From Verrucomicrobiia bacterium (GTDB lineage Bacteria > Verrucomicrobiota > Verrucomicrobiia > Verrucomicrobiales > Akkermansiaceae): a stretch of DNA of 64,000 nucleotides. The position numbers were made by a program, and so were the translations under genes. Positions 55,110-63,955 of this stretch are shown piece by piece. Where the stretch lies: contig CANHQJ010000002.1 in assembly GCA_947462875.1 (NCBI GenBank), forward strand, positions 186,001 to 250,000, given 5' to 3'. The notes under the pieces were generated by a model that saw nothing but the letters and a program-made list of their open reading frames with translations, searched no databases and was not told the DNA's origin. Every line of letters begins with the position of its first letter. Positions within the stretch are counted from its first letter, which is position 1.

Positions 55110-55727
55110 ATGAAAATCCAACGTATCCTGAAATCTTTTGTTGTCTGCGCGTCGGTGGCTTTGGCCCCATGTGCATTTGGTCAAGCCTCGAAAGTGACGG
55201 CGGACAAGCCTGTCTTCGACGACCTGCCGTCTCCCGAATTCCCCGGTGGCAACAAACAGAAACCCTTCAAGCCGAAGGACTGGCTGGAAGTGGAAACGAA
55301 GTTCAAGGTGGAGATGAGTCCGGAGCCGAAATCCAAGACCGCCGAGGAAGTGGTGGTGAAATGGTATGTGGCGGTGAAAAATCCCGAGAAGTCCGGAACG
55401 ATGTTCAAGCTTTCCAAGACCGTCACCCACATCAACGTGCCGCTCAATGAGGATGTGTATTCTTCCATTTACCTCAGCCCCGCATCGGTCACCCGCCTGA
55501 CGGGCAGCCCGCGCAATGGCAAAAACGCCGTGGAGTTCGTGGGTTATGAAATTATCGTGAACGGTGAAGTCAAGGCCTCCGATACCAACAAGGGACCCGC
55601 TAAATGGTGGACATTGGCCAGCGAAAAAATTTCTGACAACAGCAGCGTGCCGCTTCTTTCCAAAGACGAGACTCCCTTTGCCGCGATGTGGTGGGACCGT
55701 TACGCCGACGTCAAGAAAGAGAAATGA
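55110..55727 (+). CDS. Amuc_1102-family pilus-like protein
   Basis: The 205-residue product has a signal peptide (MKIQRILKSFVVCASVALAPCAFGQ) and a compact beta-rich domain with the segment DWLEVETKFKVEMSPEPKSK. It matches the Amuc_1102 family by content and by its place before the PilM-like gene. The ATG at 55110 is chosen over 55041 because it begins a clear signal peptide. It is the first gene of the cluster. In Akkermansia the corresponding gene is part of the Amuc_1098-1102 locus, whose products form a surface-associated complex. The precise role of this subunit is unknown. Confidence 0.85.
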   Translation: MKIQRILKSFVVCASVALAPCAFGQASKVTADKPVFDDLPSPEFPGGNKQKPFKPKDWLEVETKFKVEMSPEPKSKTAEEVVVKWYVAVKNPEKSGTMFKLSKTVTHINVPLNEDVYSSIYLSPASVTRLTGSPRNGKNAVEFVGYEIIVNGEVKASDTNKGPAKWWTLASEKISDNSSVPLLSKDETPFAAMWWDRYADVKKEK

Positions 55728-55782
55728 TTTCCCCTGCCAGCTCCCGTCAGCTCGCCGCGTCTAACAAAATTTACCCAAAAAT

Positions 55783-57657
55783 ATGGCTGAAAACCAGACC
55801 ACTGTCACACTCAACATCGGATCACAGCGCATCAGCATGGCTGTGTTTGAAACCTCGAAATCCGGCGGCCTCGTGCTCAAGGCTTTTGAATCCTCGGAAC
55901 TGCTGGCCGATCCCGCCACGGAGGCGGTGCGCATGCCACAAACCCGTCTCGCGATTCTCGAGCTGGCGCAAAAGCTGAAAATCGGCAAGGCCAAGGTTCG
56001 CTATGCCGTTTCCGGTCAATCGGTGTTCACCCGTTTTGTCAAACTGCCGCCGTTGGACAGCGACAACATCGAACAACTCGTGACCTTCGAGGCCCAGCAG
56101 CAGTTGCCCTTCCCGATCGATACCGTCGTGTGGGATTACGAATTGCTCGATGGCGGATCCGGCGAAAAAGAAGTGGCACTGGTGGCGATCAAGTCCGATG
56201 CCCTGGATGAAATCAACAGCTGTGTGATCGGTGCCGGCATGACCACGGCGGAGATCGACGTGGCTCCGATGGCTCTCTTCAATGCCTTCCGCAATGCTTA
56301 TGCGGATGTCACCGAGCCGGTCCTGCTCATCGATGTGGGTGCCAAAACGAGCAACCTGCTTTACATCGAAGGCAAGCGCTTTTTCACCCGCAGCATTCCC
56401 GTGGGCGGTGCCTCGCTCACCACCGCGATCGCGAAGGAATATGGCATCAATTTCGCCGAAGCCGAAGGTCAGAAAGTCACCAACGGCATCGTCACTCTCG
56501 GCGGCGGCCACACCAGCCACCTCGATGAAGCCGTTGCCGCGCTCGGCACGGTCATCCGTAACGCGCTGACCCGTCTGCCCACGGAAATCGCCCGCACGAC
56601 GAACTACTACCGCAGCAACCACGGCGGCAATGCGCCGCGTCGCGTGATCCTCGCCGGTGGTGGCGCGAACCTGCCCTACGCCAAGGAATTTTTTGAGGAA
56701 AAACTCGGTCTGCCTGTCGAATACTTCAACCCCATGCGCAACGTCATGGTGGGCAAGGCGGTCAATCCGGAAGTGATCCAAAAGGAAGCCCACATGATGG
56801 GCGAATTGGTCGGCCTGGGACTGCGCGGCATTGGCAAGTCCAGCATCAACATCGATCTGGTTCCGGCCAGTGTCGAGGCCGAGCGCGCCGCCGAAAAACG
56901 CCGCCCCATCCTCATCGCCGCCGCTGCCGTATTGGTCGCGGGCTTTGCCGGCTATGCCGTGCTGAGCATGAGCGCCGCAGGAAAAGCCGAAGACAAACTC
57001 GCCGAGTTGGAAACGACGAAACAGGAGCTCGCCGCTACCGCCCTGCCGCTCAGAAAACTGCTCGCCGACGAAACCGCGATCAAGGCATCGGCCTCGGGTT
57101 ACGTCGCCATCAAGGACGCGCAGGACTTCTGGCCCGGCGTGCTCACGGATCTCCGCAAGCACTTCACCAGCGAGTTCACCTGGGTCACCGACCTCGAGCC
57201 TTTGGCAAACTACGATCCCACCAAGCCGAATGAGGCCAAAGTCAAAAATGGCGACTCTGTCGTGAAAGATGAATTTGGTGCCGACTACGGCTCCTCGCAG
57301 CTGGAGAACATCAAGGTCGAGGCTCCCGCGGCGCCGGCTTTCGGTCCGAAGCCGAAACCCGGTCAAGCAGTCGCCGCCCCGGCACCTGCCGTTCCCATGG
57401 CCAACGCCATTCGCATCAAGGGTCTGTGGCGCGACAATGACGCGAAGCAGAATGTCGTTAACAAGCTGGTCAAGGCCCTGCGCGAAAGCAACAGCCCGTA
57501 TCTGACCTTCTCCCTGAAAGGTGCCGATGGCAAAGAGGTCCCCTTGAAAGACGAGCAAGTCGTCAAGAGCCTCAAGGCCATTGCCGAAGCGGAAGAAGAA
57601 TTCGCCTGGCCCTTTGAAATCGTCATCCCGCTGGCGCAACCCATGCCGACTCGCTGA
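55783..57657 (+). CDS. Amuc_1101-family PilM-like protein fused to a PilN-like part
   Basis: This 624-residue protein has an actin-like PilM domain in residues 1 to about 355: TVTLNIGSQRISMAVFE, LLIDVGAKTSNLLYI and RRVILAGGGANLPY. A transmembrane helix follows at about 375-397 (PILIAAAAVLVAGFAGYAVL), then a coil and a beta-rich exported domain similar in layout to PilN. In classical type IV pili PilM and PilN are separate proteins; here the fusion would cross the inner membrane in one chain. It lies 55 bases after the Amuc_1102-like gene. Confidence 0.92.
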   Translation: MAENQTTVTLNIGSQRISMAVFETSKSGGLVLKAFESSELLADPATEAVRMPQTRLAILELAQKLKIGKAKVRYAVSGQSVFTRFVKLPPLDSDNIEQLVTFEAQQQLPFPIDTVVWDYELLDGGSGEKEVALVAIKSDALDEINSCVIGAGMTTAEIDVAPMALFNAFRNAYADVTEPVLLIDVGAKTSNLLYIEGKRFFTRSIPVGGASLTTAIAKEYGINFAEAEGQKVTNGIVTLGGGHTSHLDEAVAALGTVIRNALTRLPTEIARTTNYYRSNHGGNAPRRVILAGGGANLPYAKEFFEEKLGLPVEYFNPMRNVMVGKAVNPEVIQKEAHMMGELVGLGLRGIGKSSINIDLVPASVEAERAAEKRRPILIAAAAVLVAGFAGYAVLSMSAAGKAEDKLAELETTKQELAATALPLRKLLADETAIKASASGYVAIKDAQDFWPGVLTDLRKHFTSEFTWVTDLEPLANYDPTKPNEAKVKNGDSVVKDEFGADYGSSQLENIKVEAPAAPAFGPKPKPGQAVAAPAPAVPMANAIRIKGLWRDNDAKQNVVNKLVKALRESNSPYLTFSLKGADGKEVPLKDEQVVKSLKAIAEAEEEFAWPFEIVIPLAQPMPTR

Positions 57658-57697
57658 TCCTCATCCTTTTGCTAATCCTTATCCCACTTACGTTACC

Positions 57698-58720
57698 ATG
57701 ACCTCTAAGGAAAAAAAATTCACCGGCATTCTCGTCGGAGCCTCCGTGCTCTGCATCGGCGGCCTCTACGTCGTCGCAGGCAAGGGCTCGTCCCGCTACG
57801 ACACCGCCAAAGAACAATTCGATGCGCTCACGGGCGAAATCAACAACATGCAGAATCTGCCGCTGTTCCCCAGTCCGCAGAATTTGCAGGCGAAGGAAAA
57901 AGCCGTGGCTGATTTCAAAGCCAATGCCGACCAATTGGCGTCGAAGCTGCAAGCGAAGCGGCCCAAGTCCCTCGATAACACCGATCCGCAAACCTTCACC
58001 GATACCCTGGTGAAGACGGCCGATGCCACCATGAAAGCCTACGCCGCCGCCGGACTCACCACGGAGAAGGGCCTGCCCAAGGGGTTCTACCTCGGATTTG
58101 AAAACTACGTCAGCACCCCCGCGCAAGGCGGAGCCACGGGCATTCTCGCCTACCAGCTCAGTGCCATCAGCGAAGTGCATGCCTTGCTTGCCGCCGCGAA
58201 GCCGGCCAAGCTCCTGAATTTCCACCGCCAGCCGCTGAGCGAGGAGAAAAACGAACCCTACACGCCCGTGGCCGGTCAGTCCTATCGCGCGCTGCCGTTT
58301 GAAATTTCCTTCACCGGTCCTGAGAGCAGCATGCGTGAGTTCATCAACGGCTTGCAGTCCTCGAAAGACCATTTCTACGTCATCCGCAGCATGCGCGTGG
58401 CGAATGAAAAACAGGAAGGCCCGAAAGCCTCGGATGTGGAGTTTGATGTGAAGCCCGCGGCAGGTGCCGGTGGCGCTGCCGGTGGTATCTTTGATCCCGG
58501 CGATGCCTTTGTGCTGCCTGAGGATCCTCAGCCCGCCGCTGGCGGAGCCGCCGCTCCCGGAGCCGCGCCCACTCCACCGGAGCCCGCTCCCGCGCCCGAG
58601 CCAGCGCCGAAGGCTGATTCCAGCCGCATTTTGAAACAAGTGCTCGGCAGTGAAAATGTGCAAGTCTTCCTTCGTGTTGATCTTTTGCTCTTTGATGCCC
58701 CGGCTCCCGCCACCAAATAA
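57698..58720 (+). CDS. Amuc_1100-family pilus-like protein
   Basis: This 340-residue protein has one N-terminal transmembrane helix (about 9-27), a helical coil (about 30-90) and two alpha/beta ferredoxin-like lobes, as known for Amuc_1100. A proline/alanine-rich segment (about 283-310) is followed by a final VLGSENVQVFLRVDLLLF. Amuc_1100 of Akkermansia is the surface protein reported to act on host TLR2. This homologue shares position and layout, but a host effect cannot be assumed. The ATG at 57698 follows the PilM-like stop by 40 bases; a longer frame overlapping that gene is rejected. Confidence 0.9.
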   Translation: MTSKEKKFTGILVGASVLCIGGLYVVAGKGSSRYDTAKEQFDALTGEINNMQNLPLFPSPQNLQAKEKAVADFKANADQLASKLQAKRPKSLDNTDPQTFTDTLVKTADATMKAYAAAGLTTEKGLPKGFYLGFENYVSTPAQGGATGILAYQLSAISEVHALLAAAKPAKLLNFHRQPLSEEKNEPYTPVAGQSYRALPFEISFTGPESSMREFINGLQSSKDHFYVIRSMRVANEKQEGPKASDVEFDVKPAAGAGGAAGGIFDPGDAFVLPEDPQPAAGGAAAPGAAPTPPEPAPAPEPAPKADSSRILKQVLGSENVQVFLRVDLLLFDAPAPATK

Positions 58721-58747
58721 TCTTTCCTCAGAACCCACTTTTCCTTT

Positions 58748-59839
58748 ATGAAAAAAAGCTACGAAAAAATCATCCTCGCGGTATGCGCGCTGGCGGGCCT
58801 CGGTCTCGCTTATGTCGGATACTCCAAGAGCAGCTCGGTCGACACCGAGTTCGATTTCATGGCCAAGCAGGCTGGTAAAAATGATACCGCCGTCGAAGGT
58901 GCGGAAAAACTCACCGCTACCCTCGGTACAGTGACGCAGCCGGTTTTGTTAGAGCAAGCGACCCTCGGCGACAGCAACCGCCCCGTCGATAATTTCGTCG
59001 GAGTGTCGCTCTATGCCAAAAAACCCGCTGCCGGAGAAAAAACCGCCAAGCCGGTGGATCCCGTGCTCGATGCGCCCATTCATCCGCCTATCCCTAACAT
59101 CTGGTGGTTGGAGAACAAAATCGATCCCGGCTTCGGCGATTCGCCCGATCGCGATGAAGACAAGGACGGATACTCGAATCGCGAGGAGTTCGATGCCAAG
59201 ACGAACCCCACCGATGCCAAATCCTTCCCCGCACTGATCCAGAAGCTGCAATTCGCCAAGTACGAATCCGTGGGCTATTTCCTCTGGTTCTCCAGCGCGC
59301 TGGGGCCTAACCAATACCAGTTCAAGATCGTCGAGTTACCCCCCGCCTTTGAAGCGGCTCCACCGGTCGAGCAAGAGCAATTTCTCGGCAGCTCAGGGCT
59401 GAAATACAATCGCACGGCGGACTTCATCGGCAGCGGCGCGAATATTTTCACCGAAGGTTACGGCAAGGATCGCTTCAAGCTCAAGAGCGTGAGTGAAAAA
59501 GAAGTGACCAACGAGGCGACCAAGCTGACCACCAAGAATGACTTCGCCGTCATCGAGGATCTGGCTCCCAACAAAAAAGAGGAGTTTGAAATTCCAAGGA
59601 ATCCGAAATCCAAGGAACGTCCCGGCACGGTCCGCTACGACCGCACGGCCACTCTGGTTCTCAACGCTGTGGGCGAGGAAGGCAAGGAATTCAAAGTGCA
59701 GGAAAACACCACGTTTTCGCTTCCCAGCAGCAAGGGCGATAAGGCCTATTTGCTGAAAAAAGTGACCTCCGCCGCCATCACGGTGGAATACAAGGATGCG
59801 GAGGGCAAAACCCAAACCATCGAAATCAAGAAAAACTGA
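58748..59839 (+). CDS. Amuc_1099-family pilus-like system protein
   Basis: This 363-residue protein has an N-terminal transmembrane anchor (about 9-26). A domain with a calcium-binding-like D-R-D-E-D-K-D-G-Y-S-N-R-E-E-F loop lies at about 136-150, and the rest is beta-rich. It fits the Amuc_1099 family by layout and place between the Amuc_1100-like and secretin genes (27 bases after the former). It may link inner-membrane parts to the secretin, as PilP does in type IV pili; that comparison is inference. Confidence 0.85.
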   Translation: MKKSYEKIILAVCALAGLGLAYVGYSKSSSVDTEFDFMAKQAGKNDTAVEGAEKLTATLGTVTQPVLLEQATLGDSNRPVDNFVGVSLYAKKPAAGEKTAKPVDPVLDAPIHPPIPNIWWLENKIDPGFGDSPDRDEDKDGYSNREEFDAKTNPTDAKSFPALIQKLQFAKYESVGYFLWFSSALGPNQYQFKIVELPPAFEAAPPVEQEQFLGSSGLKYNRTADFIGSGANIFTEGYGKDRFKLKSVSEKEVTNEATKLTTKNDFAVIEDLAPNKKEEFEIPRNPKSKERPGTVRYDRTATLVLNAVGEEGKEFKVQENTTFSLPSSKGDKAYLLKKVTSAAITVEYKDAEGKTQTIEIKKN

Positions 59840-59855
59840 ACGAATTTTTCGCCTT

Positions 59856-59861
59856 TTGACA
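59856..59861 (+). promoter_or_regulatory. Possible internal promoter before the secretin gene
   Basis: A consensus TTGACA lies 52 bases before the secretin ATG, in the 73-base gap after the Amuc_1099-like gene. An AT-rich GAATATTA at about 59883 is the best -10 candidate, but its spacing of about 20 bases is long. The secretin could thus be made at a different level from the rest. Confidence 0.3.
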
Positions 59862-59912
59862 AATTTCTCTTTCCAATTCTCAGAATATTAGACAAAACAA
59901 CTCCCGACACAC

Positions 59913-62558
59913 ATGCAAAAAATACCAGCGCTTAACACCAGTCGCACTGCCGCAGCCTTGATGGCCGCAGCTGCCTTGATGCCCGTGATGAATGCTCACG
60001 CGGGCGAAGGCTCCTACGGTTCCTCCGGTTCCACCGGATCAGGTCTCGCGCAACGCGAAGCCATTCGTCGTCAGCAGGCCGTCGCCGAAGCCGATCAGCT
60101 CCTCGCTGAAGGCCGCGAAGCCTACGCCGCCCAGGATTATGAAAAAGCGGTCACCAAGTACAAGCAAGCTCTCGCCAAGCTGCCACCCGCACCGGTTCTC
60201 GATGACCGCCGCACGGTGATCAAACAGCACCTGGTGGATGCCTCGATCGCATTGGCTGGTCAGTACCGCAAGGTCGGCAAATACACCGAAGCCCGCGCGC
60301 TTCTCGATTTCGTTCTTTCTCCTGAAGTCGATCCCGGCAATGGCCGTGCGCAGGTCGAATTGGGCTACCTCGATGACCCGATCCGCACCAATCCGGCTCT
60401 GACCTATGAGCACACCCAGAACGTGGACAAAGTGCGCCGTGCCCTCTACATGGGTGAAGGTCACTACAACCTCGGCAAGTTTGACGACGCCATGCGTGAG
60501 TTCGAGGGTGTTCTTCGCATCGACCCCTACAACAAAGCCGCCCGTCGTTGGATGGAGAAAATCGCTGCCGCGAAGTCGGACTACTACCGTTCCGCCTACG
60601 ACCAAACCCGTGCGGAATTGCTCATGGAAGTGGACAAGGCCTGGGAGCTTGCCGTGCCTCGCGATGCGCCTACGGCTGGTCCGGGCGATATCATGGACCC
60701 GCGCCTGACCTCGGGCTCGGCTCTGATCATGGAGAAACTCCGCTCCATCATCATTCCGGTGATCGACTTCGAAGACACCTCTGTCGAGGAGGCCGTCGAT
60801 TTCCTGCGCACACGTTCGCGTGAACTGGATACCACGACCACCAATCCTGCCGAAAAAGGCATCAACTTCGTGGTGCGCAAGCCACAGGCCGGTGCTGCTG
60901 CCGCTGCCGCGGATGCTACCGGTCTGGAAGCCGCCGCTGGCGGTCTCGGTGTTGTGGCGGATCCCGGCGCTCTTCGCGTCAAGGAACTGCGCCTCACTAA
61001 CGTGCCAGTCGCCACCGCTCTGAAATACATTTGCGACAGCACCCGCCTGAAATACAAAGTGGACGACTTCGCGGTGACCCTTGTTCCTGCCACGGATGAC
61101 GGTGAGGACATCGTGACCCGCTCCTTCCAAGTGCCGCCCGACTTCCTTGATGCCCTGAGCGATGGTGGCGGTGCCACGGAGCCTGCGGCTGACCCCTTTG
61201 CCACGACGGCCGAGTCCGGTGGTGGTGGTGGTCTCAAGCCTCGTGGCAATGTGCAGGATCTGCTCAAAGCCAAAGGCGTGCCGTTCCCGGAAAAAGCTTC
61301 CGCGAACTTCATTCCCGCCAACAGCACTTTGGTGGTGCGCAACACTCCCACGAACCTCGACCTGATCGAGCAAATCGTGGACGCAATGAAGATCGATACG
61401 CCGAAGCAGATCAAGATCATGACCAAGTTCGTGGAGATCAGCCAGGAGAACAACGAAGAGTTGGGCTTTGACTGGATCGTCACTCCCTTCGGTCTCGGTG
61501 CCGATCTTTTCGCCGGTGGTGGCACGATTGGCAGCGGCACGCCGCGCAATAACACGGATTTCATCAATCCCGTGAACTTCACGACGATTGACGGTATTCC
61601 CGCGAACCCAGGTCAGGACGTTTACAACATCGTGACCGGTGGCAATCGCTCGGGCTCGGCTGCGATTACCCGTGACAGCATCAGTTCCATTCTGAACAAC
61701 CCGAACCGCACGGCGCAAAACACTTCCGTGGCTCCGGGCATTCTGAACCTTACGGGTCTGTTCAGCCAAGGTCAGGTGCAAATGATCATGCGCGGTCTGT
61801 CGCAGAAAAAAGGCGCGGACATCATGACCGCTCCGAGCATCATGGCAAAATCGGGCCAGAAAGCCACGATCGAGATCATTCGTGAATTCATTTATCCCAC
61901 CGAATACGAGCCCCCCGAACTGCCACAGCAGGTTGGTGGCGGATTCGGCGGCGGCGGTGGTCTCGGAGGTATCGGCGGCGGTGGCGCTCAGTCATTCCCT
62001 GTGACCCCGGCAACTCCTACCGCATTCGAACCGCGCAACACCGGTGTGACCTTGGAAATCGAGCCGACCCTCGGTAACAACGATTCCGTGATCGACCTGC
62101 GTTTCGCTCCGGAAATCGTCGAGTTCGAAGGATTCATCAACTACGGCAGCCCGATTCAATCACCTTCTTCGGACGCCCTGGGCAACCCGACCACGGTAAC
62201 CATCACGGAAAACCGTATCGAAATGCCCGTGTTTTCGGTTCGTCGCGTATCCACAGCGCTTTCCATCTACGACGGCCACACCGTGGCAGTCGGTGGTCTG
62301 ATGCGTGAAGACGTGCAGAACGTGGAAGACAAGGTGCCGATTCTCGGCGATATTCCGCTCATCGGCCGTCTGTTCCAGACCAAGGCGGAAAACCGCATCA
62401 AGAGCAACCTGATCATCTTCGTGACCGCGCAAATCATTGATGCGACCGGTCGTGTGATGAAGGACAACTCCGCGCCAGTGGGTGGTGGTGATGTGATGCC
62501 GGCCGGCGTTTCCGGCTTCGACGGATCGCCAAGCCTGCTGCCTCCTGTGGGCAACTGA
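59913..62558 (+). CDS. Amuc_1098-family type IV pilus outer-membrane secretin
   Basis: This 881-residue secretin-family protein has a signal peptide, then a TPR-like helical domain (about 45-240). A secretin/TonB short N-terminal-like region follows (about 270-400), and an N-domain with TLVVRNTPTNLDLIEQIVD at about 470-488. The beta-barrel secretin domain runs from about 495 to 845. The family signature V-P-I-L-G-D-I-P-L-I-G-R-L-F is at about 808-821. A glycine-rich loop (GGGFGGGGGLGGIGGGG) lies near 675. The protein should form a multimeric outer-membrane channel for the pilus-like system. A strong terminator follows. Confidence 0.94.
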   Translation: MQKIPALNTSRTAAALMAAAALMPVMNAHAGEGSYGSSGSTGSGLAQREAIRRQQAVAEADQLLAEGREAYAAQDYEKAVTKYKQALAKLPPAPVLDDRRTVIKQHLVDASIALAGQYRKVGKYTEARALLDFVLSPEVDPGNGRAQVELGYLDDPIRTNPALTYEHTQNVDKVRRALYMGEGHYNLGKFDDAMREFEGVLRIDPYNKAARRWMEKIAAAKSDYYRSAYDQTRAELLMEVDKAWELAVPRDAPTAGPGDIMDPRLTSGSALIMEKLRSIIIPVIDFEDTSVEEAVDFLRTRSRELDTTTTNPAEKGINFVVRKPQAGAAAAAADATGLEAAAGGLGVVADPGALRVKELRLTNVPVATALKYICDSTRLKYKVDDFAVTLVPATDDGEDIVTRSFQVPPDFLDALSDGGGATEPAADPFATTAESGGGGGLKPRGNVQDLLKAKGVPFPEKASANFIPANSTLVVRNTPTNLDLIEQIVDAMKIDTPKQIKIMTKFVEISQENNEELGFDWIVTPFGLGADLFAGGGTIGSGTPRNNTDFINPVNFTTIDGIPANPGQDVYNIVTGGNRSGSAAITRDSISSILNNPNRTAQNTSVAPGILNLTGLFSQGQVQMIMRGLSQKKGADIMTAPSIMAKSGQKATIEIIREFIYPTEYEPPELPQQVGGGFGGGGGLGGIGGGGAQSFPVTPATPTAFEPRNTGVTLEIEPTLGNNDSVIDLRFAPEIVEFEGFINYGSPIQSPSSDALGNPTTVTITENRIEMPVFSVRRVSTALSIYDGHTVAVGGLMREDVQNVEDKVPILGDIPLIGRLFQTKAENRIKSNLIIFVTAQIIDATGRVMKDNSAPVGGGDVMPAGVSGFDGSPSLLPPVGN

Positions 62559-62579
62559 TCTTCGTTTTGTTTTTCGACC

Positions 62580-62611
62580 AACGGGTGGACGCGAGTCCAC
62601 CCGTTTTTTTT
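62580..62611 (+). terminator. Rho-independent terminator after the secretin gene
   Basis: A perfect 10-bp stem (ACGGGTGGAC with GTCCACCCGT, loop GCGA) is followed by a run of eight T residues. It begins 23 bases after the secretin stop and closes the pilus cluster. Confidence 0.93.
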
Positions 62612-62766
62612 GTCAGGAAGGCTGGCCGCGATCGATGCGGAAGACCGCAGTCGTGGCATGCGTGCATTTGCCAGGAATCCATACCAGCCTTCACCCTGGA
62701 CGCTGTCCGCAAACAAGGTGGAATGGTTCGGATGGTTGTGGGTGAGCAAACAAGGCTTGCCCCGCC

Positions 62767-62787
62767 GGACGGCTCGGAGAGCCGTCC
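62767..62787. repeat. REP-like palindrome downstream of recA
   Basis: The palindrome GGACGGCTC-gga-GAGCCGTCC (9-bp arms) lies 12 bases past the recA stop. There is no T-run on the minus strand, so it does not look like a standard terminator. Similar GC-rich palindromes are dispersed between genes in some bacterial genomes, but only one copy was seen in this window. Confidence 0.4.
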
Positions 62788-62799
62788 CTGCCTATTTTC

Positions 62800-63837
62800 T
62801 TATTTCTTCGGCTCGTTGAGCTTGGCCAGCACGGCGGCTTCGAGTTCGGCGTAGAGGGCGGAGTCGTTTTTCAGCATGTCCTTGGCCGCATCGCGGCCTT
62901 GGGCGAGCTGGGTGCCGTTGTAGCTGAACCAACTGCCGCGCTTTTGCACGATCTCCATTTCCAGGGCCAGATCCAGAAGCGATCCGGTGGAGGAAATGCC
63001 CTCGTTGAACATGATGTCGAATTCCGCCTCGGCAAAGGGCGGCGCGACTTTGTTTTTCACGCATTTGATCTTGGTGCGATTGCCCATGACGGTGCCATCG
63101 GAGGCCTTGATCTGGCTGATGCGGCGGATGTCCACGCGGACGGAAGAGAAGAATTTCAGGGCGCGTCCGCCGGGGGTGGTCTCGGGGTTGCCGAACATGA
63201 CGCCGATTTTTTCGCGGATCTGGTTGGTGAAGACGCAGACGGTGCGCGCCTTCGAGATGAAGCTGGTGAGCTTGCGCATGGCGGCGCTCATCAAGCGGGC
63301 TTGAGCGCCGACGGTGGAATCGCCGATCTCGCCGTCGAGCTCTTGTTTCGTGACAAGGGCGGCGACGGAATCGAGCACGACGACGTCGATCGCGTTCGAG
63401 CGGACAAGTGCCTCGCAAATCTGCAGGGCCTCTTCGCCGGAGGAGGGTTGGGAGACCAGCAGGTCATCGAGATTGACGCCGAGGCGGCGGGCGTATTGGG
63501 GGTCGAGCGCGTGTTCCACGTCGATGAACGCTGCCAGACCGCCGCGTTTTTGTGCCTGGGCGATGAGCGTGAGGGTGAGAGTGGTTTTACCCGAGGATTC
63601 CGGGCCGAAGATTTCGACGATACGGCCGCGGGGGAAACCGCCGACGCCGAGGGCGCGGTCGATGAGCAAATTGCCCGTGGGGATGACCTCCACGTCCATG
63701 CGGGTGTTGTCGCCCATGCGCATGATGGCGGCTTCACCGAATTCTTTTTGGATGTGGGAAATTGCTGCGTCGAGATTGCGCTTGCGGGCATCGGCCAATT
63801 TTTCGGCCCCGGTATCAGTAGTGGTTTTCGCTGCCAT
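62800..63837 (-). CDS. recA: RecA recombinase
   Basis: This is a 345-residue RecA of normal length. Walker A G-P-E-S-S-G-K-T spans residues 78-85, Walker B is [10 protein letters not shown], and the DNA-binding loops are intact around [18 protein letters not shown]. RecA forms filaments on single-stranded DNA, promotes strand exchange, and triggers LexA self-cleavage. The ATG at 63837 follows a probable LexA-controlled promoter. No recX follows; instead a palindrome and the opposing secretin terminator lie downstream. Confidence 0.98.
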   Translation of the reverse strand: MAAKTTTDTGAEKLADARKRNLDAAISHIQKEFGEAAIMRMGDNTRMDVEVIPTGNLLIDRALGVGGFPRGRIVEIFGPESSGKTTLTLTLIAQAQKRGGLAAFIDVEHALDPQYARRLGVNLDDLLVSQPSSGEEALQICEALVRSNAIDVVVLDSVAALVTKQELDGEIGDSTVGAQARLMSAAMRKLTSFISKARTVCVFTNQIREKIGVMFGNPETTPGGRALKFFSSVRVDIRRISQIKASDGTVMGNRTKIKCVKNKVAPPFAEAEFDIMFNEGISSTGSLLDLALEMEIVQKRGSWFSYNGTQLAQGRDAAKDMLKNDSALYAELEAAVLAKLNEPKK

Positions 63838-63899
63838 GAGATGTGTGTGGTTGACAGGGCTGACTTTGCCGGAAAAATCGCGATCGTCAACAAAAAAGA

Positions 63900-63913
63900 T
63901 GTTCGATTGAACA
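63900..63913. promoter_or_regulatory. LexA (SOS) box upstream of recA
   Basis: The 14-base palindrome reads TGTTC-N4-GAACA, which I recall as the LexA motif reported for Verrucomicrobia. It lies 63 bases upstream of the recA start, just downstream of a candidate promoter, where bound LexA would block transcription. No other copy was noticed in this window. Confidence 0.8.
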
Positions 63914-63928
63914 AAAAAGTGCCTTTTT

Positions 63929-63955
63929 ATTGTAATTTCAAGGATTTTTTGTCAA
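63929..63955 (-). promoter_or_regulatory. Candidate recA promoter (-35 TTGACA, -10 TACAAT)
   Basis: On the minus strand TTGACA (63955-63950) is followed by AT-rich DNA and TACAAT (63934-63929), a spacing of 15 bases; CAATAA at 63932-63927 gives 17. The transcription start would fall near 63920, beside the LexA box. The spacing is slightly short for the better -10 match, so the exact -10 is uncertain. Confidence 0.6.

Noticed and set aside
55822-57639. Minus-strand open frame of 605 codons opposite the PilM-like gene
   Set aside because: It is an antisense shadow. The PilM-like protein on the plus strand has clear motifs and operon spacing.
60039-61781. Minus-strand open frame of 580 codons opposite the secretin
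   Set aside because: It is an antisense shadow of the secretin gene; it has no motif or plausible start context.
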